From positions 706,001 to 770,000 of the forward strand of contig JAIGNY010003223.1 of assembly GCA_020152595.1 (NCBI GenBank): a stretch of 64,000 bases of DNA. The letters run 5' to 3'. The notes beneath the pieces are model-generated. The model ran no database searches and was not told the DNA's origin. It saw only the letters and a program-made list of their open reading frames with translations. Positions within the stretch are counted from its first letter, which is position 1, and the number at the start of each line of letters is the position of its first letter. Positions 23,859-36,546 of this stretch are shown piece after piece. Made by a program: the position numbers and the translations under genes. This DNA is from Chiridota heheva (lineage: Eukaryota > Echinodermata > Holothuroidea > Apodida > Chiridotidae).

Positions 23859-24860
23859 TTGCTTACCGAATGGATACATTGTAAGGATTGCGACCGATCC
23901 TTCAAGAGTCCGACATGTTTTGCTAATCACAAGAGGATCCCGAAAAGAAGCAAAGTCACGATCAAACCTAAAACCAAAACAAGACCACGCTCAATCTATC
24001 AACGCATCTGTCGTTGTACTACTTGTGGAGTAACCGTCAAAGGACAGCACAAATGTGGTCAACTTTACTGCAGAAACTGTGAGAGTCACCAATCGTACGA
24101 ACATTTTTGTTACATGCAAAAGATCAAAGGAGGAAGAGAGGTTATTGTCGACGACGAAGAAGCTAGTGATATTTTCGGCATGAAAGACGAGCCGATGAAA
24201 GAAAAGAGCCTTCCTCTGATCTACATCTTTTTCAATTTCGAATGCATGCAGGAAGATAAACTCGACAACAGAGGATATTTACACGTGCCAACCTATTATG
24301 TAGCACATCGTGTTTGCTTGAACTGTATTCAAAACGAAGATATTCATCAAGATTGTGTATCGTGTGGCAAACAAAAACATGTATTTTTGGCAAGAAACAC
24401 TCAAAAAGACTTTTGTAGTTGGTTGCTTTCTCAAAAAAACAAAGGGAGCACGGCCATCGTTCACAACATGAAAGGATACGACGGTCATTTTATTCTCGAT
24501 CACATGAATAACATTGGAATGTGCCCCAACGTTGTAATGAACGAAACCAAGGTGATGAACATCGACTTGAAAGAAAAAGCTAGGAACAAAAAAAGAGAAA
24601 GATGTCACGACCCTAAGAATCATCGATTCGTGTATTCCGGCTCCTCTCTCTCTATTTTCCCCAAGACGTTCGGGTTAACGGAAAAGAAGAAGGGTTATTT
24701 CCCGTACCATTTTAACACTCAGCTCTATGAAAATTACGTCGGTCCTTGGCCTGCAGTCCAAAACTACGATCCCGGTTACATGAAAGCTGCTCAACACAAA
24801 GCTTTTCTTGCGTGGTACGAAGAACAAAGAACAAGACTTTTGACATGGACACTGAAATGA
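23859..24860 (+). pseudogene. protein-primed family B DNA polymerase (PolB), zinc-finger and exonuclease part
   Basis: 333 codons with paired cysteine motifs first (CKDCDRSF...CFANH; CRCTTCG...CGQLYCRNCE), then the start of the 3'-5' exonuclease. Exo I appears as FFNFECMQ at about 24231-24254, where the family has Asp; here the Asp is Asn, so the metal site is damaged. Exo II is HNMKGYDGHFIL (about 24463-24498). KKGYFPYHF and a downstream Tyr/Asp-rich segment follow. A frameshift lies near 24830, and two more between about 23740 and 23860 separate this from the N-terminal frame. The palm with the catalytic YxDTD motif is absent, so there is no polymerase activity. DNA_pol_B_2 family by motif; no search was run. 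Confidence 0.82.
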
Positions 24861-26280
24861 CCATCCATTTTTAACTGGTAAACTTCAGGATGATCGTCTT
24901 GAAGCTTTGACATTTGTGCATGGTACACAGAAAGATATCGCCCATAATTAATCTTGTCATATGCGAAGCACCACGGGATCATTGCGCGTATGGAATGAAG
25001 GTGCAGTGGGCAATTTCCCTCTCGTGATGCTCGCACTAACGCAAGAAGAAGCTCAACGATATCTAGATACTACATCCACAATGATGCTAACGGCCGATTG
25101 TCATTTCGAAAAAGTTGCTGTGACTCATCAAAACGGTTCAGAATCACTACGCAAGATTCACTTTCTAAGAATTCAGCAAACGACGAATGATCTATTGTAT
25201 CACTTAATTGCCTTGCAAGTTGAGTTGTTTCCGTCAGTTTAGATAAATCATCAGAATGATTTTCCTCCATCAATTGCTGGAATCTTGACCACAAAATGCA
25301 AAGAAGTCCTTCATAGATAATCTTATGGAGTAGTATACCACGATTGTTGTCGGCCTTCTAAAACACTGTTGACCCAACCCTCTGCAATAACACCCAACTC
25401 AACAGCAATATCACGTAGCCCAGCATCTCTAACGCGTGTTCCGATAATAGAAAATAGGTTGCACATGGTTGATTGCTCCTGACGATTTCAGCAGCTTTGG
25501 TGTATAGGGCCTGATCAAACACGCAGACAATCTCTGACAATTCAAGTGAATTCATGATGTGCTTCGCTTGTTGCAAAGATTTGTTTGACAAATGACATTT
25601 GAGTGACAGGTACTAAGCTAGCCTCCTTGACCTCCAGAGGACCAGGTTGTATTGGTGTGATGGATGGTGGACTTTTTTATTCCCAAAATCATAGTGAGGA
25701 AGGACATGAGCCTTGCCAGGAAATTTTCGTCTCTTATCTCTCGGTAACTCTGCACGGTCCGGTGTTCAACCGTTGAAAGCTGTGGTTGTACAATGATGCC
25801 ATTCACTCAGTGTAATGTGCGAGATCCACTAAGGGTTTCTTCCTGGTGATCAAAATTGTTAAAAGCCAGAACGTTAGGAACTCTTGGATATGTATATGAA
25901 GGAAGGGCAACTTTGTCTTCCTCCTGTGTGTGTAGCTTTTGAAGGAAGAGAGCTGTGTTTATTTCTCCAGCTTTGTATAAGAAATGCCATGTCTGCGATT
26001 GACAAATTTGATAAGTTCTACAATTCCTGTCAGCGTTTTTATAGCCCATAATAACGCTTTGAAGTCTTCATCTGTCCGAATGTTGTTCCATAAATTATAT
26101 CTTGAGCTTTTGACCACTCTAATCTCTGCACGCGAGATGACTGATTACTTTCAAACATTTGTGAATTCCCAGTAAGTAAAGAAGTCAGAAACCATTTAAG
26201 GGAAGCGGGTAGGTGCTCATATGTTTCGTTAAGTTCTTTGGGCCAAGGTGTCCAGGGCTGTCCATGACTCAAACCTCCTA
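24830..26280 (-). pseudogene. uncharacterised multicopy invertebrate protein family, decayed copy
   Basis: On the - strand, at least six frame-broken pieces (26272-26039, 26049-25807, 25806-25618, 25591-25358, 25294-25070 and 25036-24791) follow one another in N-to-C order. Conserved-looking phrases are RVQRLEWSKAQDIIYG, VLAFNNFDHQEETLSG, MNGIIVQPQ, VVILNRF-type, VFDQALYTKA and MIPWCFAYDKINYGRYLSVY...DHPEVY...GHFSV. I know this pattern from large hypothetical proteins present in many copies in cnidarian, mollusc and echinoderm genomes (recollection, no search). Its function is unknown. Copy number and proximity to mobile DNA suggest a transposable or selfish origin. The 3' end abuts the PolB remnant head-on. 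Confidence 0.65.
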
Positions 26281-26284
26281 TTTG

Positions 26285-28130
26285 TAGTACACATTAGGGT
26301 AAGATCAATGAAGGTCTTGGTTTAAAAGATTTTTGTATCAATGATATTAACTTCATTTCTTCTTCTTTATGCATTTTTTTTTAACAGCTGGTCACTTACT
26401 TTAAGTTGCCAACTGGTAACGGGGTATAAAGCACAGTTAAGTGCAGTTTGTTTTATTTGTAAAAGCGAACGCCTTATAAGTTGATAGTGAGAGTGAAAAC
26501 CTCTTTTGCTGAGAAACTGGTCCCTTGCAAAGCCTGTAAAGGTAACAGCGTCGTCAAAATGTCATTAAAGTTCAGTTGTTCAATGCCGAGGGCCTCTTAT
26601 CGGCTTATTTGAGTCTCACCGTCGAATACACTTTTAACATTCGTACCTTAAATTAATCTATCTAGCTTTATTAAAAACACATCATGCAGTCATGACAAAT
26701 CAGAACAGTTGGACATCAGCAAACCATTCAGGCACATTCAAGCACTAAAAATATGAGGGGACTCATATTTCTGATGTGTTATGTAAGCAAGGACTCTTGA
26801 TTGAAATACACGAAGAAACAGCGAGGCGTCCTTCACAGCAAGAAGGGCTATTATTCAGTGACAATTGAATGGTTAAACATTGCTAGGAAAGGAGAAGATG
26901 CAGGATGCATGTGTCCAGATGTTCTGTGGCAAGGATAGAGGCCCAAGATCTTAAGAGCATTTTTTGCAATAAATTCATTACCTCGATCGAACACATAATT
27001 AAAATAAGTTTTCACATAGATATTTTACATAAATGGTTCACCCCACCCCCAGCCCACGCTCCTCACATAATAACACAAATTTGTATCAGTTCTCGTATTA
27101 ACTGCGACGACATTTGATAGGTTTAGGGTGTAATCAATTAATGTTAAACAAGTTAATGAACTAAAAGAATCGGTATATCTGATTAGCACGATTGTTATGG
27201 GAGTTTTATGCACGAAACACATATCGGTATTGGGCAGTTGGGTGAAAACTAAAATTAGCCATAAGATCTAAAAGTTGCTCATCTGGAACGTCCAGAAAGC
27301 ATTTTCTGCATCACATGACCAACCTTGATGTATGGTATAAAAGGCGCTAGGTAGGCAATTTGGTAGCGATACACCAATCTGGCTCATGGACTAATACATC
27401 AATTAAGAGGAGAATTACAAAACAAAGAAATATATACAAGAATCTTAATCTTTAAGGTAATCGCTTCCAAATTTAAAAGCATGTAAAAGAAAAGCTCAAT
27501 ATTTTTTCTGCTTTAGGTGCCTTGCAAAATTATGAAATGTAGGATATAGTGCAAGATTGAAGAAAGTAACAATGATCAGCCTAAATTGTGAGATTTTACG
27601 CGATTTTACCCTCAATTTCGAATTTCCCTAAAGAAAATGCTGGGGGCTCAACAGTCCTACATTAGACTTTTCCCTACATGCCTACGGAAAAATATCACAC
27701 CTGCCTCCCTTTGTTTCTTCCGCTAATATAATTTGTAAGAAACTTTAAAACAAACACTTTGACAGTTGGACAGTTAGAATATGCGATCCACCCCAAATTT
27801 CTTGAAAATGAAATTTCTCTCTGAAATGGGGTCCTGTGCACGGCAATACTAACAAGTTGGACCCGAGCTATTATCGTAGAGTCTTGTAGACTAACACTTT
27901 CTTGATTCAAAAAGTGCCCGTTTAGAGAGAAAATGAAAACTAGTGTTCGTTCAGGTAGTACAGCAAGTCCCCTTATTGTAACTGATCTGTTCATCTGTTT
28001 ATTGACAGATTTAACAGAGTGACACAACATTTGCTATGTGAAAGCGTTTCAATTTGGGATCAAGGGGCAAAAGATCTTTGGGAACCTTTGCCACTGACAA
28101 ACTAATGTGAATTGTGAATCTTGGCTAATA
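26285..28130. other. no gene recognised
   Basis: Intergenic AT-rich sequence with only chance frames and no repeats of note. Confidence 0.5.
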
Positions 28131-28133
28131 TAT

Positions 28134-28662
28134 CAGTTCGGGAGCAACCCAAAAAGTGGGTATTTTGAAATACCCAACAAATTGGGTACTTTTATGTATT
28201 ACGTCATCGCATGAGCCTACATATTTGATTAGCCCACACTAAACATATGGGGTTTCTCATTTTCCGCTCCAGATTGTCCACAATTTCACTGGATAACCTG
28301 AAATTTTGGATACGGATAGGAAATAGATATCAAAAACATTCTGCCACTGCTTTTTGAAATTCATTGTCGCCTTTTTGAGAAAATGAACAAAACAGACTGC
28401 CCATAATCTGTTTTGTTCATTTTCTCAAAAAGGCGACGATGAATTTCAAAAAAGCAGAGGCGAAAAGTTTTTAATATCTATTTACTATCCGTTTCCAAAT
28501 TTCAGGATATCCAGTGAAATTTTGGACAATCCGGAGCGGAAAATGAGAGAGCCCATATCTTTAGTGTGGGCTAGGCAAATGTGTAGGCTCATGCAATGAC
28601 GTAGGACATAAAAGTACCCATTTTGGGGGGTATTTTGAAGTACTTGGGCTGCTCCCGGACTG
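28134..28662. mobile_element. fold-back (palindromic) miniature element
   Basis: A 529-bp near-perfect inverted repeat. Arms of about 260 bp (28134-28396 and 28407-28662) pair around a 10-nt loop at 28397-28406. The ends are CAGTTCGGGAGCAACCC and GGGCTGCTCCCGGACTG. The inner arms contain GTTTTGTTCATTTTCTCAAA and its complement without mismatch. The arms also share TTACGTCATCGCATGAGCC-like sequence with its mate near 28600. There is no coding capacity. TAT flanks both ends but is too short to prove a target duplication. Confidence 0.88.
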
Positions 28663-28664
28663 TA

Positions 28665-30780
28665 TGTACTGATTTTTTGAGCTTAAAGAGGGATTCTCGT
28701 CTCAGTAAAATTACGATGTTTATATCTATTACGTCACATCCGGTTGTGGATCGTACTGTATACGCATTGTGTGTATATGTACAGTGTGCTAGTTACTTCC
28801 ACGGCGGTTATTGATTGGTTGTCGGTGTTTGTGTAAAAACAATCACAAACGTTGACCTTTATTGTATATTACTGTCTAAGTTAACACGATTTCTGGCCTT
28901 TAATTGATTTTCAGCAAGAAAATGATGACCCATTATTTTCTTGTCACATTATTTGGGACATTAAATCTCTGATTCATGATCAACTGAATGCAATTGATTT
29001 ATCATAATCTTATTCTTTTCGATTTCGATATCTATAAATTTTCCAGTTTTATAGATCTTGGTATAAAATTTTCCTATTTTCCAGAATTAAAAATTTCGGG
29101 GCTGCAAATTAAAAAGTTGAAAGTCACCAGTAAGTTTTAGACTGATGAAAATTGCAATGGAGGCGGTCACGGTGAAATCTTCCCTACAGCCTAAAGCTAT
29201 ACTGCAGTTGTAGATACTTCCAAAATACGTCAGGCGAAAGGTTCCCCTAAAAGTAGGAGCCCCCTCCCCCTAGGTTCAAGCATTTCCCGCCACCCCTGCA
29301 TTGCCGTAACACTATATATTTAAATAAATATTTTTTTAATTATTGATTATTGATTAACTTTAAAGCTTTGCCAACATACTGTGCCTTTGGCAATCAAACC
29401 TCAGTGCAGTGGCACTTTTTATTTGGCCGCTACCCGACCACAGCCCTGGTGTATTTAATTGTAAAGAAATTAATCAAATGAGTCTAACTTATTTAACGAA
29501 ATCTTTTTTTTTTTCTTTTCACGTGATATCCTTGCTGGACTTTAATTTACTGCTCTCCTTGATAATCCATTGGTTTTTGTTCAGGGGAAAAAATCGAATA
29601 CATCATAAAGGATGGAGGTGATGCCACAACTAGTCTGATTTCAGTCGTTTCTACACAAATGACTGAACCTTAAGCTTTCAATATTTCATACTCCATTTTG
29701 TTTCAATTGCAGGCCTTGTTCATATAAGACAGACGGTCGTCTGTTCGTAACCACCAGACTTAACCATTTAAACACACATATGCATGGTATAGGGCAAGGA
29801 TTCTTAGTCAAATTTTTAGAAGGGCCATCATTTCACAACAGCTTCAAGCCTTGGGCCAATCGCGTGGCAAAACCAGCGTCATGTGACAAACAAAACCGGT
29901 CAAAACAATCCCTGAATACAAGCAAGTTGAGAACGTGCGCGATTAGGATGTACGTCAGATGTCGGGGTTCTCTTGTTCACCTTTCTTTGACATGCTGCAA
30001 GCCCAAGTTATAGCGAAACTAAAGATACCATTTTATTTGATAAACCGCGATGTTTTAATGAGCTGGTCTGCCTAGGAAAAAAAACCCGAGTATTTTGCGA
30101 TTTTTGCCGATAAGACTATTTGTTAGAGATTCATATTTTAAAATCTGCTGGACTGAGACTAAAATGATTGGTTTTAGGTGATTATTTTAAAACTATCTGG
30201 TAAAAGTCTTATTTGCACTTAGTCTAGTAAAATTGTAGAAAATGATTTAATTTTGCAGTTGCATGATTAACAAAATTTGAATACTGTGCAAGCTTTGTAT
30301 TTTATCATCTTTAACTGGCAGTGAATTTTCTAAGGTATTTTCACTGGGCGACCACAATCACCCCGATGTCAATTAATGCGAGGCGTGAAGGAACATGTCA
30401 ATTTGACCACCTTCAAAATCAAAGGAGATATTACAGTATTATGTCAGTAGGTGTGACATGAGGCGAAACTAGACTTTGAGTGGGGGGGGGGGGTATGGAG
30501 GTGGGGGGGGGGGGGTAAGACAGGTTTTCCCGGCAAAAATTTGCACTTGCCAGACTTATCTATAAACGATATACATGATATACACAACTGGAAACAGACT
30601 CACCCCGACCCACATCCTCCCCCCAAGCAGTGGCATCGCCAAACATTTTGTAGTACTTAAGTACCATACGCGGAACTGCGAAACAGCATGTAGCACGCTT
30701 GCATGGCTTAAGGGCCTCTGGCAGCGACCAGGGGCAAAACCTTGGTATGGTTCAGGCAGAAGATGGTCTGAAGATAATCT
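28665..30780. other. no gene recognised
   Basis: Non-coding. G-runs lie at 30480-30515. A 77-codon frame at 29780-30013 has no recognisable family or splice context. Confidence 0.5.
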
Positions 30781-30784
30781 ATTT

Positions 30785-32000
30785 TTTAAAATCCCAAACA
30801 TGGCTTAAACTCAACAAAAAGTTCCAAAATGTAAATGAAAAATCGTAGGGTTCTGGGACGAATCAAGGGTCCAGGAGGAGCCCTTGGAAGGGATCCAGGG
30901 GGGAAAAACCCGAAAGCTCTGCAGATTTCCCCTGTAAGATTTGCGCCCTAACATCAGCGATGTTTGTTTTTTCCACATTTTAGAAAATCGAACATCTCAA
31001 GGCCACGAAAATTTACACATCACTGCCCTCAAATTCAATACATACAGTGTACGATTATACATACACTTTACGTACGGAGTTTATTACGGGAATGGTTTAA
31101 GCGAATACTGCGTGTACATTATTTAAGAAATATTGAGTGTGGGTGCTGCGAGTAGCAATGTCGTAGATGTCGGGGCACAATATTGGCATGTTGTCTTTGA
31201 TGTCCCAAAATGGCTGAAAATTAACACAAACTGACAAAGTTCAGAAGATTAAGTTTGGATAATTTAAGTAATGATAAGAAGACAATTTTAAATTCTCATC
31301 TTATAATTGAGAATGCAAGCGTTCGTGCATGAAGCCTTGGGGCTAAAGATTTCTTGTTTTAGATTCCCAAAATGGCTGAAAATCAACTGATCAATACAAG
31401 AGTTCCATTAATCAGTTAATAAATGAGAAATTGTGGGGTCCTGGGGCGAAAGGTAGTGGGGTCCTGGGGCGATCTATAAGGGGCCCCTTGGAATGGGTCT
31501 AGGGGGAAAATCCTCGGAAGCACTAAAGATTTCTTGTATTTGATGCCCCAAAATGGCCCTAAAACAAACTGACAAAGTTCAGAAGATTAAGTGATGATAA
31601 GAAGAAAATTTGAATTATTAAGCTAAATTCGACTCAGATAAACATTATACGGCTACTATTTCTAAACAGATAGAGGAGAAATTTCTCCAGAGAATTGAGA
31701 ATTTTTTTGCAAAATTTGGCAAGCGTTCATGGGTAAAGCCTTGGTCTGAAGTTTTCTTGTTTCTTTTGCCCCAAAATGGCTTAAAATCAACACAACAATC
31801 CAAAATGTAATTGATCATGGAAAGAAGATAATTCTAAAATCTAATGTTAAATCAGATAAACATTTGGGTCATCATTTCTAGACAGGCAGAAGAGAAATTG
31901 AGAAAATTTGGTCAAAATTGATGTGTTCATCATGCAGCTCTGTTAGGGTCAAGAAGATTTCTAGATTTTGATGCCCCAAAAAAGGCGAATGATTATCGGC
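30785..32000. repeat. diverged ~160-230-bp tandem repeat (CCCAAAATGGCTGAAAATCAAC phrase)
   Basis: The phrase (C)CCCAAAATGGCT(G/T)AAAATCAAC recurs at about 30793, 31201, 31365, 31543, 31770 and 31972. In several units it is joined to ACAAAGTTCAGAAGATTAAG and to GGGTCCTGGGGCGA/GGGGGAAAA phrases. The spacing is irregular. A related single unit lies at about 39710-39800. No coding potential. Confidence 0.75.
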
Positions 32001-32240
32001 TCTAGATTTTAAACGTATATGGTCAGGAATCTTTCATATATTCGTCTTAGTTGTCCAACCCGTGCCCAATCAGCATCATGCTGAGTCGAGTGGAGATGAT
32101 TCTTATATCTAGTGACCTTTACCGTACCACAGTATATTCGTGCGGCAGAAAGTTAAGAAAAGATTTTATTAGTAGCGAGAAATTATGTCAGAATGTCAAG
32201 CACATGGCTGTACAAATCGTTCTTTTGGAATTTTTCCACT

Positions 32241-32470
32241 AAGATGGGGCTCCTTTTCTGATTGCCTTCCCGATGTGAGAGCTCCTTTCACGGACCTTGT
32301 CGGTTACTTAGACATGGCTCTTTTTCTGATTGCCTTCCCCGATGTGGGGGCCCCTTTCATGAAGCTCGGCGGTTGCTAAGTTGGGCCCCTTTTCTGATAG
32401 TCTTTTCTGATGTAGGGCCCCCTTTTATGGACCTTTCGGTTGCTAAGATAGGCACTTTTTTTTTATTGCC
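32241..32470. repeat. ~68-bp tandem repeat, about three copies
   Basis: Units begin at about 32241, 32310, 32378 and 32445 with AAG(A/T)TGGGGC(C/T)CCTTTTCTGAT-like sequence. They contain GATGTGGGGGCCCCTTT and end in CGGTTGCTAAG. The overlapping open frames are by-products. Confidence 0.8.
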
Positions 32471-32479
32471 TCACCTGAA

Positions 32480-35400
32480 GATGTGATTATCTTCAGTTAT
32501 TTTTTCATTTTCACGGAAATAGTTTCTGAACCCCACATCCCGGGATCCCCACATTTCTAAACCCGTCCCTGGTTGCGGCGGCTTCATCATTATGAATAGA
32601 CTACTTAAAAAAGAAATATGAGATAATATGTAGTTAGGGAATGTAAAAATGAAGATATATTCAGCGGCGCAATCTCTCCCCCTCCCCCTCCCACACCATT
32701 CCCTGAAAAATTATCCTAATTAATCAGATTTTTCAATTACAACTGTTTTGAGCTCACACTCCTCCAAAATTCGCAGTTAACCACTAAATGCTAATTTTCA
32801 AGTCATACATGAAAGTGGACTTTGGGGAAAACGTCACCCTCTCTCTAAAAGCACGGCACTTTGGTCAGGATTCCAAGTTCCTCAACAGCTGAAAAGTTGT
32901 TTTGAAACAGAAATGTTCCTGTTGAAACATGTACATAAAAAGTCATTTGCAGCATAAATTTGATCATAAATATTCTTGACTCTTACGGAATTTCTCAGAG
33001 TTTCCACCCCAGCTTTGAAAACATTCCTTCGTCTTGTTGGCTCTGATCAACAGATCAAGGAGGGAGCCTGAATCAAGGGCCTAGTTTATTTGCTGCAGGT
33101 AAAGCCATATGGAATTCTATCCTATCTGGCCCTCATGTCCTATACACATACAGACATATGGTTTGAGTATATCTGTATAGGCGGGATTTTGGGGACAAAG
33201 GCCGCTTGCCCCACCTTCACTTTCTTCCAATATAGACTTTTGTATGGTTATTTTGGATTCCCCTTCCCCCACTTTAGACTTTTCCCCCTACTTTAGATAG
33301 GCCTATACACCTATGGTCAAGTTTAAGATTGGGGTGCCAGGAACAATGTCTGAAATTGCCCATCGGGCGAAACGGTAAAACTTTAAGGCTTACCTTTGAA
33401 AATAGTTGCTTAGAAAATTATTGGGGGTCATGTCCCCCTCACACCACGGCCCTCGGTGTCGGGCCCCTGGTCTATGTGTATGTAGGATTTGTGAGTGAGT
33501 GGATATCTATTTGCTTTCAAGCTTCAAGAATAAAAGAATGATTTAATATAACTTTCAAAAGGGCACCTTCTGCACGGCCCACTCTTAACTTCAAAAGGGC
33601 ACCTCCTTCCCCCTCTTACTCTAGGGTAAGGGGGCAGTTTCCCACGTGGTTCTGACATCACTGCATAGGAGCTCATATGAGCAATCGTGTGTATGGTGTT
33701 GCCCGTTTAAAACCCTTGTAGGTCCTTGAACGTGGGCAATTCCAAGCCCACGAATCCCACGTGAAACTCATATGCGTTCCGCATCTCACTGCTGGGTGAA
33801 AGTGTACGTTCATAATGTCGGTGCACCGTGAAGTTTAAATTGAACTTGACTGCCCATCTGAAGTTGTATAGCGCTTTGAACGTTAGAAATTTAACACCTT
33901 TTCCGCAGTCATAATCACTGTATAGCCTATTTTAGGCAAATGCATGTCGTTCCGAGAGAAAAGATTTAGAAGCTTCCCTTTCTCCGAAAATGAAGAGATG
34001 ATCATGAGCAGTCCTAAGCATGTAAAAGATAATTACATGCAAAATGGTACACTACTAGTTATCTCGCATTCAAGTGATATATGACGTAAATAAATAAAAA
34101 ATAATCCCATAATTGCTATTAAATCTATTTTCAGTACCACCACCTCAGTTAGTATATAGAGGTGTATGACGTTATAACACGTGACCTTTTTTGTTTACGA
34201 AGCCACGTTGGACGGCGAAAGAACGCGACGGATTCATTCGCAGAACTGGTACCATGCGTGTATTATATACTGTACACAAGTGACACACGAAATCAATCTG
34301 TCAATTTTCTTTCTCCTTGATGGAGCTGATAAAAAAGAAAATACTGAAGAAGATAATCAGCAGAAAGCCGATCATCATTCTTTTTTCCTGTAAGAAAAAT
34401 GATAGAAATGTATACATTAATAAAACAGTTTTTTTTGTTTTTTAGGATACTTGTCAAGGTAAGAAATCTAAAAAAAAGTTGCCATTACATCCAATGACAA
34501 AATTTCAGTTGAAATATTCCCACTAGGCCCAACTTAGTTAATTTTCAAGACTTTTGGAAAAAAAAAGATAAAAAACTCTGCAACACAGCTCTTTGAATAT
34601 GCCGGATCCATTGAACTTAAAAACCATTTGGAAGATATCAAGTAAAACCCTTCACCTCACAAGGGCGGTGGAACATTCAAAATATTGATGTCTAAAGAGG
34701 TCAGGTGACATGTGATAACAATATGGGGGAGGGGAATAATTAGCCTCAAGGTAACGTGATAACATATATTCACCAACAAGTATTAGAGACCGAAGCCCCC
34801 GGCCCCATGGATCCGCCGCCTTGTCTCAGTAGGGTTTTTCATGTGAACACAGTGGCAATGAGTCTGCAATTCAAACTCAAGTACCAGGTTCAAGCAATTT
34901 GCTTTGAGCCACCTAAATTTAGTAGACAAAGGCTGAACATGAACACATTTCTTTTTAAGAAATCTGGTGTGGGAGCAAGACATGCCAGAAGGGCTATATT
35001 CTCTCCACACAATTTATTGGTAAAAATATGAGATACACCTATCAGCCTTGTGTCACAGCGAGAATTAAGAGGGAACTTCTTTTGGTGCAGATTCAATTAT
35101 TTTATATTACACGCCCTTCAATGGCTGAATAAGTCGATTATTGGTCCACATTTTGGTGATTCATTAATATATTCATATGGGGAGTTTTCATAGCTGTTGG
35201 GGGTAATGAAAAGGAATGGGGGACATTAGTCCCTCAATTGTTAAAAAAGGCTATGGTTGACTGTCCCTAAATAATGGCCACATAAACGAGAATTGACTTC
35301 TGTCCGAGAGGAGGAATTGCGCATGTCCTAAAGGGAAAAGTCTTAAGTTGTACCTAAAAAGTAAATAGCGAATTATTTCATTCATATGAGGTCTGAAGTA

Positions 35401-36300
35401 AACCTCCTGATATGAAATATTCGATTTCGCCCGTCTGCTCTCTTCCGCTGGAAATCTGTAGAATAATAGGTCTTTTTTTCTTTCCCCTTGATAATTAATA
35501 CAACCGAGAAGCTGCCATTCCCTGGAAACTCCCTGGTACAACCAAACACTGAGCAGGAAATAACCGTTTTAACTCCTAAAATACTTTTTTCCCCTTCTTC
35601 TTTTATGAATGAAAAACATTTTATTTACGTTTAGCTTTTCACTGCGAGTAATTTCTACCTGGAATTTGTCATTTAGAAATAAAAACTCAGTGCTTCTATA
35701 TTTACCTATACATATAACGTAACAAACTTTTTTGCCGTCCAGGTCAGCAGTAGCACGGAACTAATTATTTGTCCCAAGCAGCCCCATTGATGAAAACGCA
35801 AAGTTCAGGGCCCTTTTTGTAACAGAACGCGAACGAGTTGGAGTGTTTCGTGATATTTTCCAAAAAGGACTATCTTTTTTCTCTTGAATGAGGATAGTCT
35901 CAATAGAGGGGTCACCGAAAGTTTGGGGCTTTTTTGTTAGGCCGAAGTGATGAGGTGTTGTACACCCTCACCAAATTACTACAAATTTGGTATGGGTCCA
36001 TAGTAAAATAGTTCCTGATGAAACTGTTTCTGAAGCAGATCTCGTCAAGTTTGGATATGTATAGTCAAGACCTATCTACTTCTACTATTTCTGAAATTTG
36101 AGAATTCTCAGCTTCCTGGCCCATGAAATGGGACTCCTGCCCTATGAAATGGGACCTCTCAAAAATATTTTATTAGCCTTTTCTCTGAGGGTTCTTAGTT
36201 TGAGCTGGCATAGTAATACCTAAACTAATGTACTGTACTACCTCCAGCTTGCCTGGCAAACGGTGATCACGTGATATGTGACGTACTTGTGCACGTCCTC
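32480..36300. other. no gene recognised; upstream region of the SLC22-like gene
   Basis: Non-coding, with short frames only. The last few hundred bases precede the SLC22-like gene and may hold its enhancers. A duplicated TTCAAAAGGGCACCT phrase lies near 33555-33605. Confidence 0.45.
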
Positions 36301-36308
36301 TATACAGG

Positions 36309-36316
36309 TATATAAA
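36309..36316 (+). promoter_or_regulatory. TATA box of SLC22-like gene
   Basis: TATATAAA lies 117 bp before the ATG at 36433. A transcription start about 30 bp downstream would give a 5' leader of roughly 90 nt with no upstream ATG apparent in the last 40 nt except one in an ATATGATT context. Inferred from position only. Confidence 0.45.
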
Positions 36317-36432
36317 CAAATTGTTAATTCTAAGCTACCAACATATACCTTCACAATTCACACTGCGCCGTTACGTTAATATCCGTATATGATTTTGTTG
36401 TTTCATAATATTATTCATAGAACTATCAAAAC

Positions 36433-36546
36433 ATGACGCTTGATCAAGTTCTTGAAGATATTGGTGAATTTGGGCCTTACCAAAAGCGCATTTTCGTATT
36501 GTTATTTCTTTCGGCTATAGCTACCCCAATGCAATTTCTGTCTCAG
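36433..36546 (+). CDS. SLC22-like transporter, exon 1
   Basis: The ATG at 36433 opens MTLDQVLEDIGEFGPYQKR, the usual SLC22 N terminus (acidic 'D-x-x-L-E-x-I/V-G-x-F/S-G-x-x-Q' pattern), followed by the hydrophobic start of TM1 (IFVLLFLSAIATPMQF). It ends in CAG before the donor GTAAGT at 36547, in phase 0. 38 codons. An in-frame upstream ATG is not needed, since family proteins start at this position. Confidence 0.92.

Larger units (their letters stand above)
22282..24860 (+). mobile_element. Polinton/Maverick- or adintovirus-like element, truncated
   Basis: A block of about 2.5 kb inserted in what would be intron 3 of the duplicated SLC22 locus. It begins after a short repeat region (22320-22440) in which TCACCTT and GCATCGTGCCAA recur, followed by a TATA-like GATATAAATTA at 22441, 14 bp before the first ATG. 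Coding sequence for a protein-primed DNA polymerase of this virus/transposon group follows, then stops before the polymerase active-site region. No integrase, packaging ATPase or capsid gene is present, and no terminal inverted repeats are identified. Borders are approximate. Confidence 0.75.
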
